A stretch of 64,000 nucleotides of DNA from Allobosea sp. AAP35 (lineage in GTDB: Bacteria > Pseudomonadota > Alphaproteobacteria > Rhizobiales > Beijerinckiaceae), in NCBI RefSeq assembly GCF_001295925.1, contig NZ_LJHQ01000020.1:50806-114805 (forward strand), written 5' to 3'. The translations under genes and the position numbers were made by a program. This document shows, piece by piece, positions 18,624-28,537 of this stretch; the first letter of the stretch is position 1; each line of letters starts with the position of its first letter. A model generated the notes under the pieces. That model was given only the letters and a program-made list of their open reading frames with translations. It had not been told where the DNA came from and did not search any database.

Positions 18624-19718
18624 TTATGTCTCCCGCGTCTCGAAATCGATGCGGGGGTCGACCCAGGTATAGGTCAGGTCGGTGAGGAGGTGCACGACGA
18701 GGCCGATCAGCGAGAAGATGTAGAGATTGGCGAAGACCACCGGATAGTCCCGGTTGACGATCGCTTCGAAGGACAACAGGCCCAGCCCGTCGAGCGAGAA
18801 GATCGTCTCGATCAGAAGCGAACCGGCAAACAGTGCGCCGACGAAGGCACCCGGAAAGCCCGCGATGACGATCAGCATGGCGTTGCGGAAGACGTGGCCG
18901 TAAAGCACGCCGCGCTCGGACAGGCCCTTCATCCGCGCGGTCAGCACGTACTGCTTGCGGATCTCATCGAGAAACGAGTTCTTCGTCAGAAGCGTCGATG
19001 TCGCGAACGCGCCCAATGCCATCGCGGTGACGGGCAGGGCGATGTGCCAGAGATAATCGGCGATCTTTCCGAAGACGCTCAGCTCCGAGAAATTGTCGGA
19101 GTAGAGCCCCCGCAGCGGGAAGATCTGCCAGAACGAGCCGCCGGCAAACAGCACGATCAGCAGGATCGCGAAGAGGAAGCCCGGGATGGCATAACCGACG
19201 ATCACGACGGCGCTGGTCCAGGTGTCGAAGCGCGAGCCGTCCTTGACCGCCTTGCGGATGCCGAGCGGGATCGAGATCGCGTAGGAGAGCAGCGTCATCC
19301 ACAGGCCGAGCGAGATCGAGACCGGCAGCTTCTCCTTGATCAACTGCAGGACGGGTGCATCGCGGAAATAGCTGCGGCCGAAATCGAAGCGGATATAATC
19401 CCAGAGCATTTTGCCGAAGCGCTCATGCGCCGGCTTGTCGAAGCCGAACTGCTTTTCCAGTTCCTTGATGAAGGCCGGGTCGAGCCCCTGGGCGCCGCGA
19501 TAGGAGGAGGCGTCTCCGCCCGATTGCGCGCCGGAATCGCCGGCCGAGCTTCCGCCGACGCGATCGGCCGCGCCGCCGCTATTGGGGTTCTGGAGCTGCG
19601 AGATCACCCGTTCGACCGGCCCGCCGGGTGCGAACTGCACGATCACGAAGGAGATCAGCAGGATGCCGAACAGCGTCGGCACCATCAGGGCGATGCGGCG
19701 CGCGATATAGCTCAGCAT
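18624..19718 (-). CDS. yejB: peptide ABC importer, inner-membrane permease
   Basis: A 364-residue DppB/OppB-type permease beginning [20 protein letters not shown]. After the first helix there is a Gly/Ser-rich low-complexity stretch (about 45-70) before the [19 protein letters not shown] segment, as seen in YejB proteins. Five more helices and the EAA loop ([21 protein letters not shown]) follow. It starts 7 bp downstream of yejA on the same strand and runs into yejE with a 1-bp gap. Confidence 0.94.
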   Translation of the reverse strand: MLSYIARRIALMVPTLFGILLISFVIVQFAPGGPVERVISQLQNPNSGGAADRVGGSSAGDSGAQSGGDASSYRGAQGLDPAFIKELEKQFGFDKPAHERFGKMLWDYIRFDFGRSYFRDAPVLQLIKEKLPVSISLGLWMTLLSYAISIPLGIRKAVKDGSRFDTWTSAVVIVGYAIPGFLFAILLIVLFAGGSFWQIFPLRGLYSDNFSELSVFGKIADYLWHIALPVTAMALGAFATSTLLTKNSFLDEIRKQYVLTARMKGLSERGVLYGHVFRNAMLIVIAGFPGAFVGALFAGSLLIETIFSLDGLGLLSFEAIVNRDYPVVFANLYIFSLIGLVVHLLTDLTYTWVDPRIDFETRET

Positions 19719-19724
19719 GCCACT

Positions 19725-21593
19725 TTACGCTTTCCCGATCCGCTTCGCCTTCTCGGCATCATACCACCAGATCGATGGCGCGCCGGAACCGAATTTCGGC
19801 TTGGTCTGCGGCCGGTCGAACATGTCCCAATAGGCCAGCCATTCGGTCGGGTTCCACCACATCGGAATCCAGTAGCGTCCGGCCCGCAGCACGCGGTCGA
19901 GGCATTTCGCCGCGATGACGACCTCCGCATAGCTATCGGCCTGGCCAATCCGCTCGATCATGGCGTCGATGGCGGGGCTTGAGACGCCGCCGACATTGCG
20001 CGAGCCGCGCGTCTTGGCAGCTTCAGAACCATAGACGATCCGCAAGCTGTCGCTGGGGATCGCGCTGCCGCCCAGCGCCCGGCTGATGATATCGAAATCG
20101 AACTCGTCGAGCCGGCGCTGATACTGCGCGCCGTCGACGATGCGCGAGGTCGCGGTGATGCCGAGCCGTTTGAGATTGGCCTGGAAGGGCTGCGTATGCG
20201 GCTGCAACGCGCCTTGCGAATCGAGGAACTCGATCTCGAAGGGCTGGCCGTTGGGCAGTTTGAGAACAGCGCCGTCGCGCTTGCAGCCGGCCGCGCGGAA
20301 CATCTCGTCGGCCCGGCGCAGAAGCGTCCGATCGCTGCCCGATCCGTCGGAGACCGGCGGCAGGAAGGGCTCGCCGAAGACCTCGTCGGGCACCTGGCCG
20401 CGGAACGGCTCGAGCAGCTTGAGTTCCTCGGGCGAGGGCAGGCCGATGGCCTTGGAGTCCGAATTCTCGAAATAGGAGGTCATGCGCGAGAAGGACGAGA
20501 ACATGATGTTCCGGTTCGTCCATTCGAAATCGAAGCACAGGCCCAGCGCCTCACGGATAAGCGGATCGCCGAATTTCTCGCGGCGCAGGTTGAAGATCCA
20601 GCCCTGAGAGCCTGTCGGGTCCGTCTTCGGCAGGCCCTCCTTCTTGACCTTGCCCTCGTGGATCGCCGGAAAATCATAGCCGGTCGCCCAGATGCGCGAG
20701 GTGAACTCCTCCTGGAAGGTGATGACGCCGCTCTTGAACGCCTCGAACGCCACCTGCCGGTCGCGGAAATACTCCCAGCGCACCCGGTCGAAATTGTTGG
20801 TGCCGATGTTGACGGGCAGATCCTTGCCCCAGTAGTCGACGACGCGTTCGAACTCAATGAAGCGTCCCTGCTCGAAACGACCGACCTTGTAGGCGCCCGA
20901 GCCGAGCGGCGGCTCCAGTGTGGACGCCTCGAAACTCCGGGTCGACCAGAATTTCTCGGAGAACACCGGCAGGCCGGCGACGATCAGATGCAGGTCGCGG
21001 CTGCGCCGGGGCGAAAGCTGCGCGACGAAGATATCGTCGCTCTCGGCGATAGCCGAGACCAACTCGTTCAGCATCAGCCGGTAGGAGGGGTGCCCCTTGG
21101 TCTTGAGCAGGTTCATGCTGAAGGCGACGTCGGAGGCGGTCACCCGGCTGCCATCATGGAAACGCGCTTCCGGCCTCAGCCGGAAGCGAAAGGTCAGCTT
21201 GTCCGCCGAGACCGCGACACTTTTCGCCAGGAGCCCGTAAAGCGTGCCGGGCTCGTCTCCCGAACCCGCCATCAGGCTGTCGAAGCAGGAATCCATGCCC
21301 GCCGCGCCGTCACCCTGCAGGACGAAGATGTTGAGCGTGTTGAAGGTGTCGAAGCTCTGGTTGCCGCTGCTGCGCTTGATCTGGATCGTCAGTGTCCCGC
21401 CCTTGGGGGCTTTGGGATTCACATAAGGGAAATGCGGGAAGTCTGCCGGCAGCCCCAGTTCGCCGAAGGTCGAGAGGCCGTGGACCTCCGCTCCTTGCGC
21501 CAAAGCGCGCCCGTCCAACCCCGGCAGCATCGCTCCGGACGCCGCAAGCGCGCCGGCCTCCAGGATCCGGCGGCGGGTGATGCGAATCGTCAT
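19725..21593 (-). CDS. yejA: peptide ABC importer, periplasmic substrate-binding protein
   Basis: A 622-residue SBP_bac_5 family protein. The N-terminus MTIRITRRRILEAGALAASG carries a twin-arginine type signal with cleavage likely after LDGRALAQ. Family signatures include AVSADKLTFRFRLRPEARFHDG (in two parts) and the C-terminal YWIPMWWNPTEWLAYW. It delivers peptides to the YejBEF complex. The start is placed at ATG 21593, since the longer open frame to 21782 adds 63 residues without family sequence and would bury the signal peptide. It is the first gene of the operon yejA-yejB-yejE-small gene-yejF(-deoB). Confidence 0.94.
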   Translation of the reverse strand: MTIRITRRRILEAGALAASGAMLPGLDGRALAQGAEVHGLSTFGELGLPADFPHFPYVNPKAPKGGTLTIQIKRSSGNQSFDTFNTLNIFVLQGDGAAGMDSCFDSLMAGSGDEPGTLYGLLAKSVAVSADKLTFRFRLRPEARFHDGSRVTASDVAFSMNLLKTKGHPSYRLMLNELVSAIAESDDIFVAQLSPRRSRDLHLIVAGLPVFSEKFWSTRSFEASTLEPPLGSGAYKVGRFEQGRFIEFERVVDYWGKDLPVNIGTNNFDRVRWEYFRDRQVAFEAFKSGVITFQEEFTSRIWATGYDFPAIHEGKVKKEGLPKTDPTGSQGWIFNLRREKFGDPLIREALGLCFDFEWTNRNIMFSSFSRMTSYFENSDSKAIGLPSPEELKLLEPFRGQVPDEVFGEPFLPPVSDGSGSDRTLLRRADEMFRAAGCKRDGAVLKLPNGQPFEIEFLDSQGALQPHTQPFQANLKRLGITATSRIVDGAQYQRRLDEFDFDIISRALGGSAIPSDSLRIVYGSEAAKTRGSRNVGGVSSPAIDAMIERIGQADSYAEVVIAAKCLDRVLRAGRYWIPMWWNPTEWLAYWDMFDRPQTKPKFGSGAPSIWWYDAEKAKRIGKA

Positions 21594-21812
21594 CGTGTCG
21601 CGTCTCCTCGTCGATCGGGCCTCTCGCGATTCGCCCGGTTCATCTCGCCCGCCCTGTGAGGGCGCGCAACCCTGACACTCGACGCCATCGTGGCGGCAAC
21701 ACCATGGCGGGCGCAAGCGCAACCCAAGAAGCGAAAGCGCGACCCCGAAAAAGTGAAAGCCGGGCGCAGGGCCCGGCCTCATACGGTACCAGCGTTGCCG
21801 CGGGAGCCCGGC

Positions 21813-22349
21813 TCAGGGTGCCGGCAGCGGCTTGGGAGCGTCGGCGAGCTTGTTGAGATAGGCGACGACGTCGGCGCGCGTGTCGGGGCGGCCGATGCCT
21901 GCATAAGCCATGCTCGTGCCGGGCATGTAGGCCTTGGGGTTCTTCAGGAAACCATCGAGTTGCGCGGCTTCCCAGGCTTCTCCCGATTTGGCCTTCATCG
22001 CAGCCGAATAGGCGAAGCCCTCAACAGCGCCCTTTGGGCGGGCATAGACGTCGTAGAGGTGCGGGCCGATCTTGTTGGCGCCGCCCTTTTCAAACGCATG
22101 GCATGCCTTGCAGGCGCCGACGGCCTTTTCGCCACGGGCAGCATCGGCGGCGGCGAGACGCACCGCGATAGGCTCCTCGGCGGCAGGAGCAGCGGCCGCG
22201 GCTGCGACCGGCTCGTCGCTTGGCAGGTCGAAGCCGGGAACGGCAGGCTTTTGCGGTGCGAACACGATGCCGGCCATCATGTTCAGCCCCATCACCACCA
22301 GAAGCGTCGAGAGAGCCGCACCGGCGATCTTGTTGGTTTCGATATTCAT
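21813..22349 (-). CDS. cycM: membrane-anchored cytochrome c (CycM-like)
   Basis: A 178-residue class I cytochrome c. An uncleaved N-terminal membrane anchor (about 8-30, AGAALSTLLVVMGLNMMAG) is followed by an Ala/Pro-rich linker and the haem domain. The haem motif is CKACH (about residue 82), and the distal methionine is in YMPGTSMAYAG. This matches rhizobial CycM, which carries electrons from the bc1 complex to aa3-type oxidase in the membrane. The start at ATG 22349 begins directly at the anchor; the much longer frame upstream is spurious. It is divergent from kdsB. Confidence 0.9.
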   Translation of the reverse strand: MNIETNKIAGAALSTLLVVMGLNMMAGIVFAPQKPAVPGFDLPSDEPVAAAAAAPAAEEPIAVRLAAADAARGEKAVGACKACHAFEKGGANKIGPHLYDVYARPKGAVEGFAYSAAMKAKSGEAWEAAQLDGFLKNPKAYMPGTSMAYAGIGRPDTRADVVAYLNKLADAPKPLPAP

Positions 22350-22548
22350 CGTATCCGAACCCTCGGCCGCCCACACGGATCGTGCAGGAAGCAAGACAGC
22401 GTGAGGCGACCTCGCGAGCCCGCCATGCGAGCGTTGCTTAACCGCTTTGCGCGCTGCATTGCAACTCGTATAAGCACGCGCCGCTTTGAGACTTTTTGAC
22501 GCTTGCAAGCACGCTCTGCGCCTGGCGCAACGCCTGCAGACCCCCACC

Positions 22549-23310
22549 ATGAGTTCGCCCCCACCGATGTCAGACCCGCTGATCCTGATACCCGCCCGCA
22601 TGAAGGCGACGCGCCTGCCGGGTAAGCCGCTGGCCGACATCCATGGCGAACCGATGATCGTTCGTGTCTGGCGGCGCGCGGTCGCTGCCGGCATCGGCCC
22701 CGTGGCGGTGGCAACCGATTCCGCCGAGATCTGTGAGGTTGTCGAAGCCGCAGGAGGCATCGCCGTGCTCACACGAGAGGACCACCCCTCCGGCTCCGAT
22801 CGCATCAAGGAGGCCGCCGATCTGCTCGATCCGGACGGGAACCATAACGTCATCGTCAACGTCCAAGGCGATTTCCCGACGCTGGAGCCCGTGGCGATCG
22901 CGGCGGCCATTACGCCGCTTGCCGATCGCGCGGTCGATATTGCGACGCTGGTCGGGGTGATTGACGACGAGGAAGAAAAGACGGCCTCCAGCGTGGTCAA
23001 GATGGTCGGCAGCCATGTCTCCCCGGGCCGCCTTCGGGCGCTGTATTTCACGCGCGCGACCGCGCCATACGGTGAGGGCCCGCTCTATCATCATGTCGGC
23101 ATCTACGCCTATCGCCGTGCCGCGCTGGACCGTTTCGTCAGCCTGCCGCAGTCGCTTCTCGAAAAACGCGAGAGCCTGGAGCAACTGCGAGCGTTGGAGG
23201 CCGGCATGCGCATCGATGCGATGATCATCGATCACGTGCCCCGTGGCGTCGACACGCCCCCCGATCTCGATCGCGCCCGCGCGATCCTCAAAGACAAAGC
23301 CGGAGCCTGA
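22549..23310 (+). CDS. kdsB: 3-deoxy-manno-octulosonate cytidylyltransferase
   Basis: KdsB activates Kdo as CMP-Kdo for lipopolysaccharide inner-core synthesis. The 253-residue protein has the nucleotidyltransferase start [20 protein letters not shown], the VATDSAEIC and [11 protein letters not shown] motifs (metal-binding Asp in QGD), and [19 protein letters not shown], all typical of KdsB. Two starts are possible, ATG 22549 and ATG 22567; neither has a clear Shine-Dalgarno, and the second begins closer to the conserved region. It is followed after 4 bp by pheA, so both are probably co-transcribed. Confidence 0.95.
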   Translation: MSSPPPMSDPLILIPARMKATRLPGKPLADIHGEPMIVRVWRRAVAAGIGPVAVATDSAEICEVVEAAGGIAVLTREDHPSGSDRIKEAADLLDPDGNHNVIVNVQGDFPTLEPVAIAAAITPLADRAVDIATLVGVIDDEEEKTASSVVKMVGSHVSPGRLRALYFTRATAPYGEGPLYHHVGIYAYRRAALDRFVSLPQSLLEKRESLEQLRALEAGMRIDAMIIDHVPRGVDTPPDLDRARAILKDKAGA

Positions 23311-23314
23311 ACTC

Positions 23315-24169
23315 ATGTCCGTCATCGTCTCCTACCAGGGCGAACCCGGCGCCTTCTCGTCTCAGGCTGCCCTGCAGGTCTTCCCGGATTGCGAACTGCT
23401 GCCCTGCTCAACCTTCGAGGATGCACTCGCGGCCGTCTCGGACGGCACGGCCCGCTATGGCATGATCCCGATCGACAACTCGATCGCCGGGCGCGTCGCC
23501 GATATCCACCATCTGCTGCCGCGCTCGGGCTTGCACATCATCGGCGAGCATTTCCTGCCGATCCGCTTCCATTTGATGGCGGTGAGGGGCGCGACGCTGG
23601 CGACGCTGACGCGGGTGCAAAGCCATATCCATGCGCTCGGCCAGTGCCGCAAGATCATCCGCAAGCTTGGCCTCAAGGCCGAGGTCGCCGCCGACACGGC
23701 CGGCTCCGCCCGCCAGGTTTCGGAAGCAGCCGACCTCACCCGCGCAGCCATTGCTCCGCGCATCGCGGCCGAAGTCTACGGCCTTGATATCCTGATGGAG
23801 GACATCGAGGATGAGAAGCACAACACAACGCGCTTCGTCATTCTGTCGAAATATCCGGAGTTCGTGCGCCAGGGCGCGGCCTCGACCGTGACGACGCTGA
23901 TCTTCCAGGTCCGCAACCTGCCCGCCGCGCTCTACAAGGCGATGGGGGGCTTTGCCACCAACGGCGTCAACATGACCAAGCTCGAGAGCTACATGGTCGA
24001 CGGCCACTTCTCGGCGACGATGTTTTATGCCGATGTCGAGGGGCACCCCGACGATCCTGCGCTGCGACGCGCGCTTGACGAACTCGCCTTCTTTTCCAAG
24101 GAGGTGAAGATCCTTGGCGTTTATCCGGCGCACGCGTTTCGTTCGACGCTGGCCGACATCGCCGAATAG
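23315..24169 (+). CDS. pheA: prephenate dehydratase
   Basis: A 284-residue monofunctional enzyme converting prephenate to phenylpyruvate in phenylalanine synthesis. It has the periplasmic-binding-like catalytic domain (SYQGEPGAFSSQAAL near the N-terminus, GMIPIDNSIAGRV, and the conserved NTTRFVIL segment with the catalytic Thr-Arg-Phe) and a C-terminal ACT domain (about 195-275) with GVNMTKLESYM for phenylalanine feedback. No chorismate mutase domain is fused. ATG 23315 lies 4 bp after kdsB; the open frame upstream belongs to kdsB in another phase. Confidence 0.96.
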   Translation: MSVIVSYQGEPGAFSSQAALQVFPDCELLPCSTFEDALAAVSDGTARYGMIPIDNSIAGRVADIHHLLPRSGLHIIGEHFLPIRFHLMAVRGATLATLTRVQSHIHALGQCRKIIRKLGLKAEVAADTAGSARQVSEAADLTRAAIAPRIAAEVYGLDILMEDIEDEKHNTTRFVILSKYPEFVRQGAASTVTTLIFQVRNLPAALYKAMGGFATNGVNMTKLESYMVDGHFSATMFYADVEGHPDDPALRRALDELAFFSKEVKILGVYPAHAFRSTLADIAE

Positions 24170-24276
24170 CGGCTGCCAACGTTTGGCATTCGCAGGTCGT
24201 AGCCGGGGCGGTCTCTGTCCGCTGTTGCATCCGTGCCGCCATTTGCGATCGGCATCGCCGCAACCAAAGTGCCACA

Positions 24277-25155
24277 GTGGCGTTCACTGCCAATCATGTC
24301 ATTGCTGCGATGCAGCGATCGGGAGTGGATGATTTGTCGTATTCGAAAGTGCCGTTGGGCGTCTGGGCCGGCTTGCTTGTCATGACGGGTGGTGCCGCGG
24401 CTGCCGACGCAGTGGTCCCTGTCTTCGCCGAGAAGCCGGCCTCGGGCTGGACCGTGACGATCGGTGCCAACGGCAAGTTCGGCCCCCGCTATATCGGCTC
24501 GGACAAGATGGGTTTTTCCGGTGCGCCGTCATTGAGCTGGCGACGCGCGGGCGACCCGCCATCGTTCAGCGCGCCCGATGACGGCTTCGGTCTTGCACTC
24601 TACAAGACCAGCGTGTTCAGCGTCGGCCCTGTCGGCGCGTTCAAGAGCGGCCGCTATTTCGGCGACGACAGGCGTCTCTTCGGCCTGCGGGATGTGCCCT
24701 GGACGATCGAGGGCGGTGCCTTCGTCGAGTTCTGGCCGATCCTGGATCGGTTGCGCACGCGCCTTGAGGTTCGTCAGGGCTTCCATGGCCATCGCGGTGT
24801 GGTCGCCGATGCATCGATAGACTGGGTCGAGCGCTTCGGCGCCTTCACGCTGTCGGGCGGACCGCGCCTGTCAGTAGCCAATGGCTCCTACATGGACCGG
24901 AACTTCGGCGTCTCGCCTGGCGAGGCGGCCCTCAACGGGACGCTGACGCCGTATCGCGCCAAGGGCGGATTGCGGTCCGTCGGCGCCGCGGCTGCGCTCG
25001 CCTATCGCTGGTCGCCGGCTTGGACGACGCGGACCTTCGTCAAATATGACCGCCTGATCGGCTCCGCCGACGATTCGCCGATCGTTCGTCTCGGTGACCG
25101 CAACCAGTTCACGGTCGGCGTCGGGGCAAGCTACACCTTCGCCTGGGGTCAGTAA
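24277..25155 (+). CDS. MipA/OmpV family outer-membrane protein
   Basis: A 292-residue beta-barrel type protein. A hydrophobic signal segment (about 27-43, ending GGAAAADA) is followed by alternating strands, including FGPRYIGSDKMGFSGAPSLSW, SPGEAALNGTLTPYRAKGG and the C-terminal NQFTVGVGASYTFAW, which ends with the aromatic residue pattern used by the Bam machinery. MipA/OmpV proteins are outer-membrane proteins, some tied to murein synthesis complexes; the role here is not known. The frame opens at GTG 24277; internal starts at residue 12 or later would still include the signal peptide and are possible. Confidence 0.82.
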   Translation: MAFTANHVIAAMQRSGVDDLSYSKVPLGVWAGLLVMTGGAAAADAVVPVFAEKPASGWTVTIGANGKFGPRYIGSDKMGFSGAPSLSWRRAGDPPSFSAPDDGFGLALYKTSVFSVGPVGAFKSGRYFGDDRRLFGLRDVPWTIEGGAFVEFWPILDRLRTRLEVRQGFHGHRGVVADASIDWVERFGAFTLSGGPRLSVANGSYMDRNFGVSPGEAALNGTLTPYRAKGGLRSVGAAAALAYRWSPAWTTRTFVKYDRLIGSADDSPIVRLGDRNQFTVGVGASYTFAWGQ

Positions 25156-25182
25156 GCGCCCCGATAAGTGAGCATTTGATCG

Positions 25183-25223
25183 GGCCCGGGAGCTGACCGA
25201 AAGTCGCTCCCGGGCCGATTTTT
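25183..25223 (+). terminator. rho-independent terminator after the MipA-type gene
   Basis: GGCCCGGGAGC (25183-25193) and GCTCCCGGGCC (25206-25216) form a perfect 11-bp stem with a 12-nt loop, followed by GATTTTT. It lies 28 bp after the MipA stop, between two convergent genes. Confidence 0.88.
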
Positions 25224-25317
25224 GTTTTATCGCGACCGGGCCATCGACCGCCCACCCGCTATCGTCTCGAACGTCGGTCTGCGCGGTACCGGGCAAACAT
25301 CGAGGCAGCGTCGGGGA

Positions 25318-26301
25318 TCAGGGGGGCGACGTCATCGCTTTGCCTTCGGCGCGCTCGCCCTCCACCGCCCAGGCCCTCAGCAGCGTGTGCGCAATCGCCA
25401 GGTGCTGCGGGCTGGTCAGGCTCTCGGGGTGGGTCCCCTCCAGCATCGCGAGCGCCTCGTCGCGGGTGAACCAGCGCCCGGCTTCGAGTTCGGTCATGTC
25501 GAGCACGATCTCGTCATTGAGCGCTTCCGCGATACAGCCGATCATCAGCGAGGACGGGAACGGCCAGGGCTGCGAGGCCATGTAGCGCACGGTGCCGATC
25601 CGCAGGCCGGCCTCTTCCCAGCTTTCGCGGCGCACCGCATTCTCGAAGGTCTCGCCCGGCTCGATGAAACCGGCGATGCAGGAATACATGCCGGGAGCAA
25701 ATCGCGCCTGCCGCGCCAGTAGGCAGGTCTCGCCACGCGTGACCAGCATGATCACCACCGGGTCGGTGCGCGGGAAATGCTGCGCGCCACAGGCGCTGCA
25801 TTCGCGTTTCATGCCCGCCGCACCGGCTATTGTCGGCCCGCCGCACTGGGCGCAGAAGCGATGGCGCGCATGCCAGTCGAGCAGCGCCTTGCCCTGGCCA
25901 AGCGGCCCGAGTTCGTCTTCGGGTACGAGCCGCTTCAGCGCCACTGACCGCAGATCGGTGACGAACAGCTCCGGTCGTTCCCGCAGCGGCTCGATCAGCG
26001 CGCGGTCGATCAGCCGAGCGAAGCGCGGGGCGCCGTCGGGAGCAAGGCCGAGAAAGACCTCTTCCAGCCCTTCGCCGAGAAGCTGCGTCTCGCCATGGCT
26101 GAACCAGACCGACAGAGCCTCGCCATCGAGCCGCTTCAGGACCGGTGTTTCGCCAGCGACGACGGCGATCCGCGTATCCGAGCGATGGCGCAGTGCGGCA
26201 ATGGCATCGGCCTTGTCGCGCAGGTCCTCGCGGCGGTCGAGCTTGTTGATGGCAAAGCCCGTCAGGGCCGAGCGTTCGCGAGGTCGGGAGGCGTCGTTCA
26301 T
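25318..26301 (-). CDS. nudC: NAD(+) diphosphatase (Nudix)
   Basis: A 327-residue NudC-type hydrolase that splits NAD(H) into NMN(H) and AMP and can decap NAD-RNA. The zinc ribbon is CAQC...CSAC (about 158-180). The Nudix box is GFIEPGETFENAV followed by RRESWEEAGLRI, with all catalytic Glu residues in place. SQPWPFPSS, the NudC specificity motif, follows it. An N-terminal NUDIX-like domain precedes the zinc ribbon. The start is ATG 26301; upstream sequence in the same open frame has no similarity to NudC. It is convergent with the MipA-type gene. Confidence 0.95.
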   Translation of the reverse strand: MNDASRPRERSALTGFAINKLDRREDLRDKADAIAALRHRSDTRIAVVAGETPVLKRLDGEALSVWFSHGETQLLGEGLEEVFLGLAPDGAPRFARLIDRALIEPLRERPELFVTDLRSVALKRLVPEDELGPLGQGKALLDWHARHRFCAQCGGPTIAGAAGMKRECSACGAQHFPRTDPVVIMLVTRGETCLLARQARFAPGMYSCIAGFIEPGETFENAVRRESWEEAGLRIGTVRYMASQPWPFPSSLMIGCIAEALNDEIVLDMTELEAGRWFTRDEALAMLEGTHPESLTSPQHLAIAHTLLRAWAVEGERAEGKAMTSPP

Positions 26302-26378
26302 ACCGACCGTCCTACCCCCCGGCGGCGCCGTCTTGCAAGCACGCTTCGCATCGCTGGCCGCTTCCGCACACCCAACGC

Positions 26379-27266
26379 TCAGCCGGCATTTCGGCCGCGC
26401 AACAAATGCACGATCGCGGAAAAATCCGCGCCGCCTTCGCCCCAGGCATTGTGAAGCCCGTAGAGTTGCGTCGCGGCGGCTCCCAGCGGTGTCGAGGCGC
26501 CGTTCGCCTGGGCCGCTTCCTGCGAGAGCTTGAGATCCTTCAGCATCAGTGCCGAGGCGAAGCCGGGCTTGTAGTCGTTGTTGGCCGGCGAGGTCGGCAC
26601 CGGGCCCGGCACCGGGCAATAGGTCGTCAGCGACCAGCACTGGCCCGACGAGGTCGAGGCCACGTCGAACAGGGCCTGGTGCGACAGGCCGAGCTTCTCG
26701 GCCAGCACGAAGGCCTCCGACACGCCGATCATCGAGATGCCGAGGATCATGTTGTTGCAGATCTTGGCCGCCTGGCCGTTGCCGGCTGCGCCGCAATGCA
26801 CGATGCGCCGCCCCATCGCCTTCAGCACCGGCTCGCCCAAGGCAAACGCCTCGTCCGAGCCGCCAACCATGAAGGTCAGCGTACGGCCCCTTGCGCCGCC
26901 GGTGCCGCCCGAGACCGGCGCGTCGAGCGACAGGCAGCCATGGTCCGCCGCCATGACATGCGCCTTGCGGGCTCTCTCGACATCGATGGTCGAGCAGTCG
27001 ATCAGCAGCGCACCCTTTTTCACCTGCGGCAGGATGTCGGTCCAGACCGACATCACATGCTTGCCGGCCGGCAGCATGGTGACGACGATATCGGCCTCCG
27101 CCACGGCCTCCTTCGCCGAGCCCGCGATGCCGACGCCAAGCGCGGCCGCCGCATCCGTCGAGGCCTGGACGAGATCGAAGGCGCGGACCCCATGCCCGGC
27201 CTTGACGAGATTGCCGGCCATGGGGGCGCCCATATTGCCGAGTCCGATAAAGGCGATGCTGGTCAT
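26379..27266 (-). CDS. mmsB: 3-hydroxyisobutyrate dehydrogenase
   Basis: A 295-residue NAD-dependent beta-hydroxyacid dehydrogenase. The N-terminal nucleotide fold reads IAFIGLGNMGAPMAGNLVKAGH. SLDAPVSGGTGGARGRTLTFM is the substrate-binding motif, and GNGQAAKICNNMILG contains the catalytic lysine. It oxidises 3-hydroxyisobutyrate to methylmalonate semialdehyde in valine degradation, the step before MmsA (29901-31397). The acyl-CoA dehydrogenase gene lies 109 bp upstream on the same strand, separated by a palindromic repeat, so co-transcription is plausible but not certain. Confidence 0.94.
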   Translation of the reverse strand: MTSIAFIGLGNMGAPMAGNLVKAGHGVRAFDLVQASTDAAAALGVGIAGSAKEAVAEADIVVTMLPAGKHVMSVWTDILPQVKKGALLIDCSTIDVERARKAHVMAADHGCLSLDAPVSGGTGGARGRTLTFMVGGSDEAFALGEPVLKAMGRRIVHCGAAGNGQAAKICNNMILGISMIGVSEAFVLAEKLGLSHQALFDVASTSSGQCWSLTTYCPVPGPVPTSPANNDYKPGFASALMLKDLKLSQEAAQANGASTPLGAAATQLYGLHNAWGEGGADFSAIVHLLRGRNAG

Positions 27267-27291
27267 GGTGGTGTCCTTCCGTTGGTTGCTA

Positions 27292-27368
27292 CGTCATGGT
27301 CGGCCTTGAGCCGACCATCTCCTGCCAGAGATTCTCGGGTCTGCGCTTCGCGTCGCCCGAGAGTGACG
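27292..27368. repeat. mosaic palindromic repeat
   Basis: Between mmsB and the acyl-CoA dehydrogenase gene. The left part (GTCATGGTCGGCCTTGAGCC, then GACCATCTCC) matches the repeat at 40642. The right part (GGGTCTGCGCTTCG, then CCCGAGAGTGACG) resembles the right half of the repeat at 41984. The two halves thus come from two repeat types, as in intergenic mosaic elements of rhizobia. Confidence 0.65.
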
Positions 27369-27375
27369 CCGAATC

Positions 27376-28530
27376 TCAATTCCCCTTCGCCCGGCCGACC
27401 AGCCCGCGCGCCACGATCATCCGCATCACCTCGTTGGTGCCCTCGAGAATCTGGTGGACGCGGAGATCGCGGACGATCTTCTCGATGCCGTATTCGGCCA
27501 GATAGCCATAGCCACCATGAATCTGCAGCGCCTGGTTGGCGACCTCGAATCCGGTGTCTGTCGCGACACGCTTGGCCATGGCGCAGAGCTTTGTCGCATC
27601 GGGCGCCTTGGCGTCGAGCGAAGCCGCCGCCCGCCACAACAGGCTGCGGGCCGCCTCCAGTCCGGTTGCCATGTCGGCCAGCGTGAACTGCAGTGCCTGG
27701 AAATCCGCGATGCGCGAGCCAAACGCCTTGCGCTCCTGCGCATAGGCGATCGCCTTGTCGAGCGCGCCTTGCGCGCCGCCCAGCGAGCAGGCGCCGATAT
27801 TCAGCCGCCCGCCATCGAGCCCCGCCATGGCGATCTTGAAGCCGATGCCCTCGGGCCCGAGCCTGTTGGCGACCGGCACGCGGCAGTTCTCGAAGATCAC
27901 GGCGGCCGTCGGCTGGGCGTTCCAGCCCATCTTCTTCTCATTGGCGCCGAAGGAGAGGCCTGGCGTGCCCTTCTCGACCACCAGCGTCGAGATGCCGGAA
28001 GGCCCGGCCTCGCCGGTGCGCACCATCACGACATAGATGTCGGAAACGCCGGCGCCGGAAATGAACTGCTTCTGGCCGTCGAGCACGTAATGGTCGCCGT
28101 CCAGCACCGCCTTCGTCTTCAGCGCGGCGGCGTCCGAGCCCGCGCCGGGCTCAGTCAGGCAATAGCTTGCCAGATGCTCCATCGTGCAGAGCTTCGGCAG
28201 GAAGGCCTGGCGCTGCGCCTCGTCACCATAGCGGTCGATCATCCAGGCGCACATGTTGTGGATCGAGATATAGGCGGCCACCGTCGGGCAGCCGGTCGAG
28301 AGCGCCTCGAAGATCAGCGCGGCGTCCAGCCGCGAGAGCCCCGAGCCGCCGACATCCTCGGCGATGTAGATGCCGCCCATGCCCAGCGCGGCCGCCTGAC
28401 GCATCTCCTCGACCGGGAAATGCTTCTCCTCGTCCCAGCGCATGGCGTTGGGCGCTAGCGTGTCCGTGGCAAAGCCCAGCGCCATGTCCTGGATCGCAAG
28501 CTGGTCTTCGGAGAGGGAGAAGGCGGTCAT
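27376..28530 (-). CDS. acyl-CoA dehydrogenase, probably isobutyryl-CoA dehydrogenase
   Basis: A 384-residue FAD enzyme of the acyl-CoA dehydrogenase family. It has [17 protein letters not shown] (FAD/substrate-binding motif), a central beta domain and the C-terminal [19 protein letters not shown], followed by [13 protein letters not shown] with the catalytic Glu of the short-chain type. Placement between mmsB and mmsA points to isobutyryl-CoA oxidation in valine degradation; other branched substrates are possible. Its ATG at 28530 is only 7 bp after the stop of the PIN toxin gene, and its GAGG Shine-Dalgarno overlaps that stop, so it is probably on the same transcript as the toxin-antitoxin pair. 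Confidence 0.9.
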   Translation of the reverse strand: MTAFSLSEDQLAIQDMALGFATDTLAPNAMRWDEEKHFPVEEMRQAAALGMGGIYIAEDVGGSGLSRLDAALIFEALSTGCPTVAAYISIHNMCAWMIDRYGDEAQRQAFLPKLCTMEHLASYCLTEPGAGSDAAALKTKAVLDGDHYVLDGQKQFISGAGVSDIYVVMVRTGEAGPSGISTLVVEKGTPGLSFGANEKKMGWNAQPTAAVIFENCRVPVANRLGPEGIGFKIAMAGLDGGRLNIGACSLGGAQGALDKAIAYAQERKAFGSRIADFQALQFTLADMATGLEAARSLLWRAAASLDAKAPDATKLCAMAKRVATDTGFEVANQALQIHGGYGYLAEYGIEKIVRDLRVHQILEGTNEVMRMIVARGLVGRAKGN

Positions 28531-28537
28531 GGGGACC

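Noticed and set aside
22350..23051. N-terminal extension of the cytochrome c frame
   Set aside because: The extension is antisense to kdsB; ATG 22349 starts directly at the membrane anchor, as in CycM proteins.
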